Assembly: GCA_017654935.2 (NCBI GenBank)
Contig: CM065695.1
Coordinates: 32,560,600 to 32,624,599 of the forward strand
Source: Phymorhynchus buccinoides
Lineage: Eukaryota > Mollusca > Gastropoda > Neogastropoda > Raphitomidae
DNA length: 64,000 bases
Direction of reading: 5' to 3'
Shown here: piece after piece, positions 49,933-61,719 of the stretch
How positions within the stretch are numbered: the first letter of the stretch is position 1
Layout: the number at the start of each line of letters is the position of its first letter
The notes under the pieces: generated by a model
Seen by the model: the letters and a program-made list of their open reading frames with translations, nothing else
The model's database searches: none
Told to the model about the DNA's origin: nothing
Translations under genes and position numbers: made by a program

Positions 49933-50855
49933 AGTCAGTGTGCACCGACATACAGCAGGTGAATTCAGGCATCCTGTGTGTGTTTGTATGTGTGTGTGTG
50001 TGTGTGTGTGTTCTTGTCTGTCTATTAAACACAGACAAACACAGTCTGTGTGTGAGCGTGTGTGTGTGTTGTGTGCGTGCGTGCGTGTGTGTGTGTGTGT
50101 GTGTGTGCAGTTTCATTCGTCAAGGGATTTATTGCAGACAACGTACATACTGACTTGCAAATAAAGGCTACATTTGCATAAGTGTAGGCTTGCACGAACG
50201 TTCGCTCGAGTTCGCGCGCGCACATGCACACATACACACGCGCACACACGCGCGTGTGCACACACACGCTCGCGCGCACACACGCGCACGCACACACACA
50301 CGCGCGCGCGCACACACATACATACGCGCACACAGCGCTCACTCGCAGAACCGAACGACACTTTCAGACATGCCATAACTGCCATGCTGTCATTTACTCG
50401 TTTTCTTTCTCTTCATGACCTCATTATAATAACAATCCTCCCTCACTCTTCGTTCCTTTTTTATGTCTTTTATAATAAACTTATTTTTAATCATTGAATG
50501 TGCAACAATACATTTCAACATCAAATTCATTTTGTATCACATGCATTTTGTTCATAATTATTTTCATTCAAAAATAAAGTAATGAATGTTGCTGCTACAT
50601 TCAATGTTTTCATTTTTGATAGAGAGAAAGAATGCTCTTCGTTCTTTCTCCAACAACCCCAACCCACCCCCTCTCAACCCCCTTTAACATCCTTATCCCA
50701 ATGTCTCACTTTTCTCTCCATCTTTTATGCTGTTGTCTCGTGTCGCCCTCGTGTCAGGTTAAGGTAACCTAAGGGAAGTCTGTATTGTACCCCCAGTGCT
50801 ATAGTGTGGGGCATAGGCCCTACTTATCAAAATGGGAATGAGGGCCTGCGCGTCC

Positions 50856-51284
<429 letters not shown>

Positions 51285-51406
51285 CTCTCTACACTATAAT
51301 CAGAACCTTTTATTTCGAACTATACTTAGGACAATAGCTCTTTCAACAGTGTTGAAAAGAGGGAATTTGTGTGGAGTTTATCTGTATTGGGTTTTTTTCT
51401 TCTTCT

Positions 51407-51700
51407 TTGATCGCTCTGACAGTTTCCTGTCAATTATGAGCGCAGATGCGTCGTGCTGCCGTTATGCGCCAGATAAATAGTTAGGCCCAGCAAGTCCGAC
51501 TTCGGATGGAGGAAATCTTTTTGGAAGAAGAAAAAGAAGGTAGCAGAATGGACCGGTAAGGCAGAAAGATAGTAGACGACAGTACGCAAAGGAAAAACTT
51601 AGGCAGAGTCAAAGAGAGTGGCAGAGTAGAGGAAGTTACAAGCACAGAACTTCCAGAAAGCGGGGGGACTTTTGTTTTATACGAAAGACCTCAGGTATCC
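51407..51700 (+). mobile_element. Short interspersed repeat ('GAGCGCAGATGCGTC' family), copy 2
   Basis: It starts near tgatcgctctgacag and ends near 'acctcaggtatcccc'. The conserved blocks are in the same order as in 34887-35170 and 58045-58600. Confidence 0.7.
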
Positions 51701-51722
51701 CCACAGGGAACCTGTATCGCTG

Positions 51723-52101
51723 TTAAAGACCCACCAGATAACGATCATGCTTCTCTGATCGCTTCTCGGCCTTTTGGCTAAGACAGTGATTCAGGAACAT
51801 AAATTGTTGTTTATACCCTGGTTGGTTTGTTCAGCCCGTCGTACATGGCGAAAGCCGATACGCGACGTTAAACTGAACTTCCATCCATCCACGTGTCAAA
51901 ACCACGGGTTTCTTGGGTTTTCCATCTTATAGATGGTAAGAAATCTTGTTTTGACCAGGTTTGACTCCCATACAAATGCCCCCAAATTCAAAACGAAACA
52001 TCGGCAGCCTCGATTTGAAGTTGGGAATTTGTATGTGGGTCACAGCTACCCCCAAATAAACAACCAAGTGACTTAATCATGGTGGGTCAGTGGGTCTTTA
52101 A
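51723..52101. mobile_element. TTAAAGACCCACC MITE, copy 2, with an inserted retroposon
   Basis: Ends ttaaagacccacc and gggtctttaa. The interior (tcttatagatggtaagaaat and 'gactcccatacaaatgccc') matches 3931-4309. A retroposon at 51758-51891 interrupts its left part. Confidence 0.78.
51758..51891 (+). mobile_element. Short retroposon headed by the 5' end of U2 snRNA
   Basis: The first 26 bases (51758-51783, ATCGCTTCTCGGCCTTTTGG then CTAAGA) equal the 5' end of metazoan U2 snRNA. After that the match stops, before the U2 branch-point recognition region, so this is no functional U2 gene. The rest reads like a LINE/SINE 3' end (cgatacgcgacgttaaactg) and finishes in a short (CCAT)n tail. Template switching during LINE reverse transcription, or a U2-derived SINE, would give this structure. 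Confidence 0.8.
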
Positions 52102-52187
52102 CAACTGGGAAATATTTCCTTCACCGGCATCGAACAGGGGAATTTGTTCAGTTTAGTGCAGTGGTGGGAGTGTACCGTGCATGCCAG

Positions 52188-52190
<3 letters not shown>

Positions 52191-52263
<73 letters not shown>

Positions 52264-52274
52264 GGGGGGGGGGT
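52191..52274. repeat. (GA)n then poly(G)
   Basis: GA repeats at 52191-52257 followed by a G run of about 14. Confidence 0.95.
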
Positions 52275-52389
52275 GTTGGAGTGTGACATAGCAGGTAAGT
52301 TGGTGTGACCGTAACCTAGCTGTTTTTTCACCGGGATTTTTAGGATACAGTAATTTGCCTGGCAGAGCCTGCCACGCTACTGCACCACC

Positions 52390-52546
52390 CTGGGACGGTA
52401 TTCATGTCGAGATAGCATGAGACTTAGCATGATGCTAACTTAAAAGCTCTTCCAATGTCCTATAGGATTTAATAGGACTTTTGGAAGAGCTTCTAAGTTA
52501 GCATCGTGCTAAGTCTCATGCTATCTCGACATGAATACCGTCCCAG
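52390..52546. mobile_element. 157-bp fold-back MITE, copy 2
   Basis: Arms start CTGGGACGGTATTCATG and end in its complement. The stem sequence around agcatgagacttagcatg matches copy 1. The 29-bp centre is the exact reverse complement of the centre of copy 1. Confidence 0.9.
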
Positions 52547-53244
52547 GATAATTGCCTGCCTATGAGTATATCGGGAATATCGTGCACGCGTCAGTGTCTA
52601 TGTGTGTTATTATTTTGTTTATTAATTAAAACGTAATATATTTATACTAATGGCTCGCGCAGACAGCCAAGACACGCACGCACGCGCGCGAGCCCGCTCA
52701 CACACACAATCTGTTTGCATGACTTTACATTATTAATCTCTGTGCGTCTATGTACGACAGTGTTTACTAGACTTATGAGCTTCTGCGTGCAATAGTTCGA
52801 TGCCCCACCACCACCCTACCCCCAATCCATCATTTCCGTTTACTAATATCAGGTGGGATTTTTTTCATTCCACCTGTCGAAAGTAATAAGGGCTCAGACA
52901 CACGCTCACGCGCACACACGCGCGCGCGTACACGCACCTACTCTCACACGCACACGCACGTGTGCATACAAAAAACACGCCTTGTTACGTTAACAAAACA
53001 ATAGAGCTCTTTGTGTCTGTGTCATCTTGATCTTGGAAAGAAACAAGGTCTGCTGACTGACAAACACGTCGCCGTTACAAAGACTCAATAAGCTTTCAGA
53101 GGGACTGAGATAGAGAGAAACGCGTGTGTGTGTGTGTGTGCGTGCGTGCGTGTGTGTGTGTGTGTGTGTGTGTGCGTGTGCGTGCGTGTGTGAGTGTTGT
53201 TAAAATTTAAATAGTTGATATATATATATGGCAACCTTCTTTTT

Positions 53245-53536
53245 GTCCTTTGCCGATCTACGATCGCAAAGGAGTATGTTTTCATTCGAGTTTGTTTCTT
53301 TTTTTGTATTTTTGTTTTTCTGGGGGGGTTTTCTGTCTGTCCCAAGGATATCTCCCGAACCGCTTGACCGAATCGCTTCAAATTTTGTGTGGTGGTGTGT
53401 CACCATGAGAGTAAGGCAACCGCGCATAAATTATCGCCGTCATGACCTTGACCTTGGCGTATGACCTTGAAAACCGAAAATCGTTAAGGGGCCATAACTT
53501 CCACACCGTAGGTCCTAGAGTCTTGAAACTTGTCTT
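53245..53536 (-). mobile_element. Family G fragment (reverse)
   Basis: The hairpin CCTTTGC / GCAAAGG lies at 53249-53272, followed by 'ctgtctgtcccaaggata' and one tgaccttgaccttgg half-site run. It is truncated about 220 bp before the last exon. Confidence 0.72.
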
Positions 53537-53759
53537 TTCTTTTTTCTTCGTTTTGACTTGGAGACGTGCAATTTCAGAGGGATAGAGAAATCCCCAAATT
53601 TCTCAGGACTACTCTTTGTCCTTTGTGTTCCAGTTTGGTTTTGAAGCTTGTCGTCTTTCGAGTAAAGTTCTCGTTAAGTTTGCCTAAGTTTACGACTGAG
53701 CATTTGTTTTCCTTTCTAACTACGTGTTTCGATTCGCTCTCTCTGTGTGCTCCTGACAG

Positions 53760-55181
53760 GGTCTGAGCTGCGGCGTGGAGTGCAGTTCCCACGAGTGCAG
53801 AAACGAGCAGACCGTGGCCCTTCTCCCGCCCGGCAGCGGCCCTCCTCCTCCTCCTCCACTACAGCAACACCAGCAGCAGCACCGCAGCCACAGCAACAAC
53901 AACAAGCATTCCCCTTGGCACCCTCCCTCCGGGGGGCCCCCTCGCCTCCAGCCCCCCAGCCCCACGCCCCTCGCGGAATCGGAGGTGATCGGCCTGCCGC
54001 CCAACATCCCTGTGTCCCCGGACGGGGAGGAGGGCTACGCCGCCAGCCAGCTCCGCTTGCTGGAACGCCGCACCCTCCTCCGGGCGGGGAACCACCACTC
54101 GGCCGAGCTCTTCAAGCCCCCGCCCAACAAGACCGTCTTCGACCGGGAGAGCCCGCCCCCGTACTCCCTCACCCCTTCCTTCCCCCCCGGTGGCGCGGGG
54201 ATGTACGGTGGTGGTGGAGGCGGGGGGTCCTCCTCCTCCTTCTCCTCCTTCCCTCCGCTGGCCCCGCCCCCGTCTCCCCCTGCCAGTGTGGGGCGGGGAG
54301 GGGGCTATCTGCGGTCGTCGTCGTCGGGGTGTCCGGAGCGGGTTGTTCGGGACAGCGAGGGCCAGCCGGTGGTGAGTCGCTGCTACACCATGTTCTCCGG
54401 CCCGGCCCGGCCGCTGCCGCCGCCGCGCTTCGGGGTTGTTGCTCCGGCCGTGTCCAGGGGTGAGGCCGTGACTGCTCCACATGGTCACCAGAACCCAGCC
54501 CACTCTCAGAGGCAGAGAACTGTGGCTGCCTCCAACAAAAACTGTGACCCTCCTCCTTCTACTACTACTACTGCTCCTTCTCCTCCTCCTCCGCCATCAC
54601 TGTCGTCCTCGGGGGTCCATGGTGCTGTTAGGACCCGAGGGGACCCGCTTCAGCCTTCCCCGTCCCCTGCCCTTTCTTCGCCCTCCACTACTACTACAGG
54701 GCACCCTCTTCCTCCTCCTCCGCCTACGACTTCTTTGCGGTCCATGCCTTCAGAGACCGTTCCATCATCATCGTTGTCGTCGTCGTTAGCGGCGTGGCCG
54801 TCGTCAGTGGTGGTGGTGTCAGGGGCCGCAGACAGCAGGGAGGACACGAGGGGGCATGTGGTGGTGGAGGACTGCACTCCTGCACCCCTCGGCAGGGGCA
54901 CCCCCCTCACTTCTTCTTCTTCTTCTTCTTTCTCCTCACCCCCGAGTTACCACTCAGTGGTCAGCCAGAGCGTGAGGAGGAGGCCAGAGGGGCAGGCAAC
55001 GGACGGTAGTAGGAACGGGTGGGGCTGTCCAGCAGTGTCCTGCCTCAGTCCTGCCACTGCCCCCTCCTCTTCCTCCTCCTCCTCCTCCTCCCCCTCGTCT
55101 TCTGCCACCACCACCACCACCGCAAGTTGGACAAGCGGGTCTGTGTGCACCGGCAGTGGACAGCCTCCTTCGGCTGTATGA
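53760..55181 (+). CDS. PMEPA1/LDLRAD4-like: Terminal exon: cytoplasmic tail with PMEPA1/LDLRAD4-like core
   Basis: Last exon, phase 0, 473 codons and TGA; acceptor gtgctcctgacag. Near residues 78-130 the tail reads VIGLPPNIPVSPDGEE … KPPPNKTVFDRE, then SPPPYSL. This follows the vertebrate core 'LPP-I—S-DGEE … PPNRT-FD' in order and spacing. PPNR is the vertebrate SMAD-interaction motif; here it is PPNK (54120-54131). PPxY motifs, which bind WW domains of NEDD4-type ligases, are PPPY (54153-54164) and PPSY (54939-54950). The vertebrate PPxY directly after DGEE is replaced by GYAAS. By family knowledge the protein would restrain TGF-beta/SMAD signalling and recruit ubiquitin ligases at endosomal membranes; that is inference here. 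The tail is much longer than in vertebrates and rich in Pro, Ser and Thr, with CTC/CCT-type codon runs. The first residues (GLSCGVECSSHEC) contain four Cys. Confidence 0.85.
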   Translation, partial: GLSCGVECSSHECRNEQTVALLPPGSGPPPPPPLQQHQQQHRSHSNNNKHSPWHPPSGGPPRLQPPSPTPLAESEVIGLPPNIPVSPDGEEGYAASQLRLLERRTLLRAGNHHSAELFKPPPNKTVFDRESPPPYSLTPSFPPGGAGMYGGGGGGGSSSSFSSFPPLAPPPSPPASVGRGGGYLRSSSSGCPERVVRDSEGQPVVSRCYTMFSGPARPLPPPRFGVVAPAVSRGEAVTAPHGHQNPAHSQRQRTVAASNKNCDPPPSTTTTAPSPPPPPSLSSSGVHGAVRTRGDPLQPSPSPALSSPSTTTTGHPLPPPPPTTSLRSMPSETVPSSSLSSSLAAWPSSVVVVSGAADSREDTRGHVVVEDCTPAPLGRGTPLTSSSSSSFSSPPSYHSVVSQSVRRRPEGQATDGSRNGWGCPAVSCLSPATAPSSSSSSSSSPSSSATTTTTASWTSGSVCTGSGQPPSAV

Positions 55182-55612
55182 TGATTGTTTGCCTGCCCAG
55201 TTACCCCCCTCCCTCCCCCCTCACTCCCTCCCCCCTCATCCCCTCCCACGCTTTGTGATTTTATTGTTGGTTTTGTTTTCAAATTTAGCGCCAGATGCTT
55301 GTTGACAGTTGTTGGTTTTTTTAAGTGTGAAAGAAAATGTGGCGTGCTGCTATATTTTTTCTTTCTTTCTTTCTTTTTTTTGTCTTATGACGTTGTCGCA
55401 CTTGCATTATCTCGCTTACTGAAGATGCAAATGCATCATGCGAAATTACTTGGACATTTGAGAAATTGACAGAAAGGGATTTCCTTATTTGGGTTTTTTG
55501 TTTGTTTGATTTTGGTTTTTTTGGTTGGGGGGGGGGGGGGGTCTGGGTTTTTTTACTCTAGGGCACGTGATGAGGATGGTGAGATGGCAGACAGGAAAAC
55601 ATTTTATCGCAC

Positions 55613-55618
55613 ATTAAA
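55613..55618 (+). terminator. Candidate polyadenylation signal ATTAAA
   Basis: ATTAAA lies 432 bp after the stop. AATAAA also occurs at 57186-57191 and 57909-57914. RNA data would be needed to choose. Confidence 0.35.
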
Positions 55619-56139
55619 AAGTGATCATAATGGCAAAGACAAAGATCAAGAGGAGAGCAAGAGGAGAAACTGACATTGCTGCTGCTTTTGTGTGCGCGAA
55701 TGCATGCGTGTTCTTCCGAGGGCTTGAATGTCTAGGCTTTATATTTTATTCATGCATGGATGGAGAAAAGATTCGAAATGTTCTCTTGAAGAGAAAATGT
55801 TCCGTGATACAAATGTAAAAACAATAACAAATGGCATGTACGAATGCATATTTCGCCACACATTGCTGCTGCAGTCGAAGCAAAACGGTTAATTCTGGTT
55901 TATCTCCCCCCCCCCCCTCCTTTCTTTTCAGTGTGGGAGAGATACTCACACTTCCCTTTCTAATTGAAGTAATTCTAAAGTAAAGCTCCTCCAAATGTCC
56001 CGAAACTCTTGTTCAATAGGGCATTTGCCACGAGTGTTCGTTCTCTATGCTAGACTAATAGTTTGCCCGCGCTCGTTCTGCCCAAGTTACGCTGACTTTT
56101 CTAATTCAACTCAGTGAAATTCAAGGTCATGCGGCGAAT

Positions 56140-56844
56140 GCCCTATTTCACCGCCAGCCATTTTTCAGCCAAACATTTCTGTGAAACTTACCTGGGTAAA
56201 GAAACGTTGGCCTCTGCAATACTGTGAGACACGTGTCAAATAAGGACCTTTCCTTATATAATATCCCAAAATTAACAACACAAGGCAAATGGATAACAGA
56301 TCGTAATTCCTAATTTCACGCCTTTTAGTGGCATGGGTGTTAAGGGCTTCGCACACTAGCATCAGGCGTCAATTGTTTCTCAGAGCAACGCCTTGATGCG
56401 TTGACGCCTGCATCACAGCACACATTGTAGCGAGGCAGTGGTGTTCTCACACACGACTCTTGTGGCTTCGCCTCTTGTCGCTCGAACTTCCTTATTTGGA
56501 AAGCAAGGAAAGATTACTCTAGCGTCAAACCTCCTCCTAGAAACAACAGTATTTTTTTTCTTCAATCTGAGTTATGGTCCTTCCGTCCGTTGTGATTGGC
56601 TAGTTTCACGATCTCTGCGATCTTGAGCATCAAAATTAGAGCCGCATCTATTCTCGAGCAACACAAAATCGCGCAGCTACGCATCAAAAATCCTGCTGCG
56701 CCACGAATCTCTCACACGTAAGCGGCGCATCAAACTGCGCCTTGCAGCAAAAAATCGCCGCGATCTCGAGATCTTGACGCTAGTGTGCGAAGCCCTTTAA
56801 ATCAGTGTGGTGTTTGCAAAATGAGACGTTGGCGGCGAAAAAGG
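56140..56844 (-). mobile_element. TTAA-type MITE interrupted by another MITE
   Basis: ccctatttcaccgccagcca at the left and 'gttggcggcgaaaaagg' at the right are the family ends. The two halves (56140-56342 and 56797-56844) join at gtgttaaatcag, the family sequence, once the inner element is removed. Orientation by content is the same as 26956-27206. Confidence 0.85.
56343..56796. mobile_element. 454-bp MITE with an 18-bp inverted end and TTA target duplication
   Basis: Ends AGGGCTTCGCACACTAGC and its exact complement. TTA is present on both sides (56340-56342 and 56797-56799), as in PIF/Harbinger elements. The interior is rich in gcgcagctac- and atctcgagatc-like motifs. Non-coding; the small frame at 56438 has no recognised product. 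Confidence 0.88.
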
Positions 56845-56902
56845 TTCTCGGAGCTGGGAATTGATCCTGTCACGGAGATATGAATGATGCTGTGAAATTA
56901 GC

Positions 56903-57173
56903 TACAGTGCAACCTCCCTTATAAGACCTCCCATTATAAGACTCCCTCCCACATAAGACCTACTTCTCTGAGACATTGCCCTTCTTTGTAAGTATTAAAA
57001 TTACCTCCCTTATAAGACCTCCCATTATAAGACTCCCTCCCACATAAGACCTACTTCTCTGAGACATTGCCCTTCTTTGTAAGTATTAAAATTACCTCCC
57101 TTATAAGACCCCTCCCTTGTAAGACCTCATTTTGGATTATTTTTGAAGGTCTTATAAGGGAGGTTCCACTGTA
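56903..57173. mobile_element. TA-flanked MITE with internal tandem duplication
   Basis: TA at 56903-56904 and 57172-57173. Ends CAGTGCAACCTCCCTTATAA and TTATAAGGGAGGTTCCACTG. A segment of about 95 bp (cctcccttataagacctccc to 'taagtattaaaatta') is present twice. TA flanks and CAGT ends suit Tc1/mariner/pogo-type elements. Confidence 0.88.
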
Positions 57174-58044
57174 TTAAGAAAGCCCAATAAACTTTTTAGA
57201 GGGGGAAACAAAAATTGATCAATGTTTTGTTGTTATGCTTTGTCGTGAAACAACGGTGAAGAGCAGATGACTTTCTGCAAATCTGTTGGCAGGTGTGTCT
57301 TTGCGCAGTGCATGATGGGGGGGTGATGGCCTTCGTTCAAAATGGCCGACAGAAAATGTGTGAAAATCTTGTGACATCAAAAACGAAGTGAAAGGAGACC
57401 AGCTGGCCTTGAAGAAAATGTTTGTAAAATTGGATTTACCGAGTCATACTCTGCAAGGGCTTTCTTGTTTGCAAAATTATGTTGAACATTTACATGTGTG
57501 CATACAATCATTGTGGCGAAACTTCAGCTTTGGTAGATTTGTTTTAATGTGAATCCGATTGTTGCAGTTGCTTTTTCTGTTGTTTGTTTTTTTGGGGTTT
57601 TTAATTTATTAAATCTTTTTTTGATAGTCATGTGCCAGACATATTGATTGTAAATGGTAGCAAACAAAAAAAGAGATTGATTTTGAATCGACAATGAAAA
57701 GCATGTAAAGTCTGCTAAGTAAAGAAATATTGAAGAGACATGGATATGCTTCACCCCCCCCTCCTTTCCCTCTCTCTTCTGCAGGGCTAAAATTATGCAG
57801 ATTTCCTTTAGAAAAAACGCCCCATCCCCTTATCTTTTTTTTCTTTTTTTACAGCAAATGTAAGCCTTGAAATTATGTCAAAAGTATTAAAATGATGTTT
57901 TAAGGAATAATAAACATGTTTTTTTTGGCTTACATTCATCCTTTATCTCGTAGCTCATCAGTTTGCAAAGTTATGTACAACACAAGGTGACCCTTTAGCT
58001 TTCTCTTCTCTTTTTCTTCCCCGACATCTTCCATTCTTCGTCGT

Positions 58045-58600
58045 CGTTGATCTCTCAGACAGTCTCCTGTCATATTATGAGTGCAGATGCTTCGTGCTGC
58101 CGTTATGCGCTTAGCTAAGAAAAAGTTTGGCCCATCATGTCCCATCTGTAAGAATTTCTGGGGGGGGCGGGGGGGGGAAGACAGGAAAATTGACCAATAA
58201 GGCAGAAAGATAGTAGTTGACTGTAAGCACAGGGAAAAGGCAGAGTCAAAGAGTGACAGATTGGAGGAAGTTACAAGCACAAAACTTCTTGAAGGTGGGG
58301 TAACTGTTTGTACGAAAGACCCCCACAAGACAGACACCCCCCCCCCCCCCCAATTTCTGGGGGGGGGGGGGGGGGGGGGGGAAACAGGAGAATGGACCAA
58401 TAAGGCAGAAAGATAGTAGTTTGACTGTAAGTACAGGGAAGAGGCAGAGTCAAAGAGTGACAGATTGGAGGAAGTTACAAGCACAAAACTTCTTGAAGGT
58501 GGGGTAACTGTTTGTACGAAAGACCCCCACCAGACAGACCCCTCCCCCCCCCCCACCCCCCCCCCCCCACCCTCAGTATCCCTACGGAGAGTCTTCCCCA
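58045..58600 (+). mobile_element. Short interspersed repeat ('GAGCGCAGATGCGTC' family), tandem copies 3 and 4
   Basis: A full unit at 58045-58330 and a second unit from about 58350 repeat 'aaggcagaaagatagtagtt' and ggaagttacaagcacaaaac. Each unit begins its divergent part with a G run (58161-58176 and about 58364-58381). Confidence 0.75.
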
Positions 58601-59017
58601 CATTAGTTTCAAGCTCTACTAGTTGGAAATGAACTTGTTTTTTTGTTGTTGTTTTTTAGTTCACTTAACAAGACAAACAACTACAATGTGGAACATGGTT
58701 TGATGTGTAAAGAATGTGTGCGTGTACGTACGTACATTCAGTTGTCTTTGTGTTGCTTTCGTTACAGTTCGATTCCGATTGTGATGTGGTGAGGATTTTG
58801 GGGTGCATACAAAGTGATAGAAAAGGCGTGTATTATAATCGTGTATATTTTGTGAGCAACAAAAAAGAAGAAGAAGAAAGACATACGTCATCTGTAATGT
58901 GAAAATGAACTGCAAGGAAAGATGTACGAGTGCGTAACTTCGGTAGATGAAATTGTGGTTGCATGCATGAGTGCATGGCTGAAGAAAAACAAGCTATGAA
59001 TTTGTGAGTGAAAGACT

Positions 59018-59860
59018 GAGGCATGAATTTATTAGAGAGAGACAGAGGCTTTGAATTTACGAGTGAGAGACTGAGGATTGAATTTACGAGCAAGAGACTG
59101 AGGCATGAATTTAAGAGCGAGAGACAGAGGCTTGAATTTACGAGAGAGAGAGACAGAGGCTTGAATTTACGAGAGAGAGAGAGAGAGAGACAGAAGCTTG
59201 AATTTACGAGCGAGAGACAGGATTGAATTTACGAGCGAGAGACAGGATTGAATTTACGAGCGAAAGACAGAGGCTTGAATTTACGAGTGAGAGACTGAGG
59301 CATGAATTTACGAGTGAGAGACTGAGGCATGAATTTACGAGTGAGAGACTTGAGGCATGAATTTACGAGTGAGAGACTGAGGCATGAATTTACGAGTGAG
59401 AGACTTGAGGCATGAATTTACAAGCGAAAGACAGAGGCTTGAATTTACAAGTGAGAGACTGAGGCTTGAATTTACGAGTGAGAGACTGAGGCTTGAATTT
59501 ACGAGTGAGAGACTGAGGCATGAATTTACAAGTGAGAGACTTGAGGATTGAATTTACGAGCGAGAGACTGAGGATTGAATTTATGAGCGAGAGACAATAG
59601 GATTGAATTTACGAGCGAGACTGAGGATTGAATTTACGAGCGAGAGACAAGGATTGAATTTACGAGCGAGAGACAGAGGATTGAATTTACGAGCGAGAGA
59701 CTGAAGCATGAATTTACGAATGAGAGACTGAGGATTGAATTTATGAGTGGAAAAAAACCCTGAGATACTGACCCTTGAATTTATGAGCGAGAGACTGAGG
59801 CTTGAATTTTCCAATGAGAGACTGAGCCTTGAATTTACGAGCAAGAGACTTGAGGCTCAA
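59018..59860 (+). repeat. 27-bp minisatellite (about 30 units)
   Basis: Units gagtgagagactgaggcttg + aatttac vary mainly at a few positions (gcgaga, attg, catg) and sometimes have one extra T. Because 27 is a multiple of three, short stretches stay open (ERxRxEFTS units on +), but the one-base indels break the frame, so it is unlikely to be coding. Confidence 0.95.
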
Positions 59861-60149
59861 GCAGTTTTCATTGATTACAGCTTTCAGTTTCATTGAGAAA
59901 GATAAGAGCTCAACACATGGTAAACAAACCGTTGGTTTTTTGTTGTTGTTTTTACAAAAGTTAAATTACAACCGTTGTATTGAATTTGCGGCTCACCTTT
60001 ACACCCAGTTCAGTCCCAAACGATTTGTAGTCACTCCACTCCACCTGTCCGCTTTAATTGACTTGTTTTTTGTGATGAAAATTTCATTTATTTATTCTTT
60101 TGTTAGTTTAAAAATGATTTGTATTCTTTTGTTGACATTGTTCATGGCT

Positions 60150-60199
60150 TTTGCGTAACTTTTTTTTTTTTTTTTTTTTTTTTGGGGGGGGGGGGGGAG
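60150..60199 (+). repeat. Poly(T) followed by poly(G)
   Basis: About 25 T then 15 G. A similar T-then-G junction is at 6097-6124. Confidence 0.9.
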
Positions 60200-60619
60200 A
60201 TTGCGTGAACCATGCGTTTTGTGGAAGATATTGAAAACTATGTGTTTGTGTGTGTGTGTGCATGCGCGCGTGCGTATGCATGTGAACACGCGCTTGTATT
60301 TGCTTGTGCGATATTCTGCCATGGAGGAAGCGTCAAAGTGTATGATGATGTGTTGGTCTGCACAGTCAGTCAGTATCAGGCAAGTTCTTTTTTGTTTCTA
60401 TTGGCGTGTTGCGTTTTCCATGTGTGTGCGCAAATGTAAAGTCAGGTACCATCATAATCACGACTGCGTCTTAAAGCAGTTAACACAGGTAGTAGTTTAG
60501 TATAATATATATACTATATGGATTAGACTAAACCGTTTTGGGAGTTTTGTCTAACTTACGTACTAGTACTACTATCCGTATTAACTGTTTTAGACACACT
60601 CATGATTAGATTATGGTAA

Positions 60620-60690
60620 TAATAATAATAATGATTATTTATATAGCGCCTATTCTCTGATTTAGGGCTCTAAGCGCTTTACATATTTAA
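60620..60690 (-). mobile_element. LINE 3' end, reverse, with an (ATT)n tail
   Basis: (AAT)n then gattatttatatagcgcct and 'gggctctaagcgctttac': the reverse complement of the tails at 16038-16112 and 42122-42185. Confidence 0.7.
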
Positions 60691-60827
60691 TACAAATCCA
60701 ACATAGAATATACATTATCTTATACAATCAGAACATGACGAACGTACATACATTTTACGTGAGTAGAATACAGAAAAGTACATATGCAAAGAAACAAACA
60801 CGCATTATCTTGAAAAAGGTACACACC

Positions 60828-60828
<1 letters not shown>

Positions 60829-60887
<59 letters not shown>

Positions 60888-60957
60888 GCACGCACGCACG
60901 CACACGCACGCACGCGCACGCACACACACGCACACACGCGCACACACACACACACAC
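60829..60957. repeat. (CA)n / (CGCA)n microsatellite
   Basis: CA to about 60882, then mixed CGCA and CA to 60957. Confidence 0.96.
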
Positions 60958-61260
60958 CAGATGATGATGATGAGGATGCCTTGAGATTGACTGCTGGGGG
61001 AGTGTCAGTCCTGAAAGAGCGTGAAGAGAGGTGTGATTGTTCTGTTGGCAGATGAGATGTTTTGCGAGTATAGTTTTATGAACTAGTACTAAAATAGACT
61101 TGCGTTGGGGGGAAAACCCATTTGACTAACGCAGGTAAGATGCTTCTTTTTCTTTTTATGTTGTTGCTGGTTTTGTTTTATGATTTAAATGTATACAAGT
61201 TTTGATGCCCCAAACTCCTTCAAATCCCTCTCTCTCTCCCTCTCTCTCTCTCTCTCTCCC

Positions 61261-61295
<35 letters not shown>

Positions 61296-61416
61296 TTTCT
61301 TTTAATTAAGTTATAGTTGCTGACAAGTGGGTTGTGTGAGAGTGAGTGGCCGTGAGATGAGAGCTACTAGATTGGTTTTTGTTGTAGCGTCCCCTGACTT
61401 GCGGTCTGATTCGATG

Positions 61417-61459
<43 letters not shown>

Positions 61460-61719
61460 GTTGTTATTATTATTATTATTATGTTGCGGTCAGTGTATGC
61501 ATGTATGTGTCTGGTTCTGACTGAAAGTATTGGACGCTTTGAACTCTAATCCTGCAGATAGTAAACTCGGTTATGAATGAAACTGAACTCACGGGTGTGC
61601 TGTGTTTGTTTATTCAACACTGGTGCCGCTTTCTGTTTCGATTGTCATTGTATGAAAGATGGGCTATCTTGTCATTTGTCCTCTCTCTGTCTGTCTGTCT
61701 GTTCGCCTCTCTCTCTCTC

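Noticed and set aside
51758..51783. Functional U2 snRNA gene
   Set aside because: The match ends after 26 bases, before the branch-point recognition sequence and Sm site.
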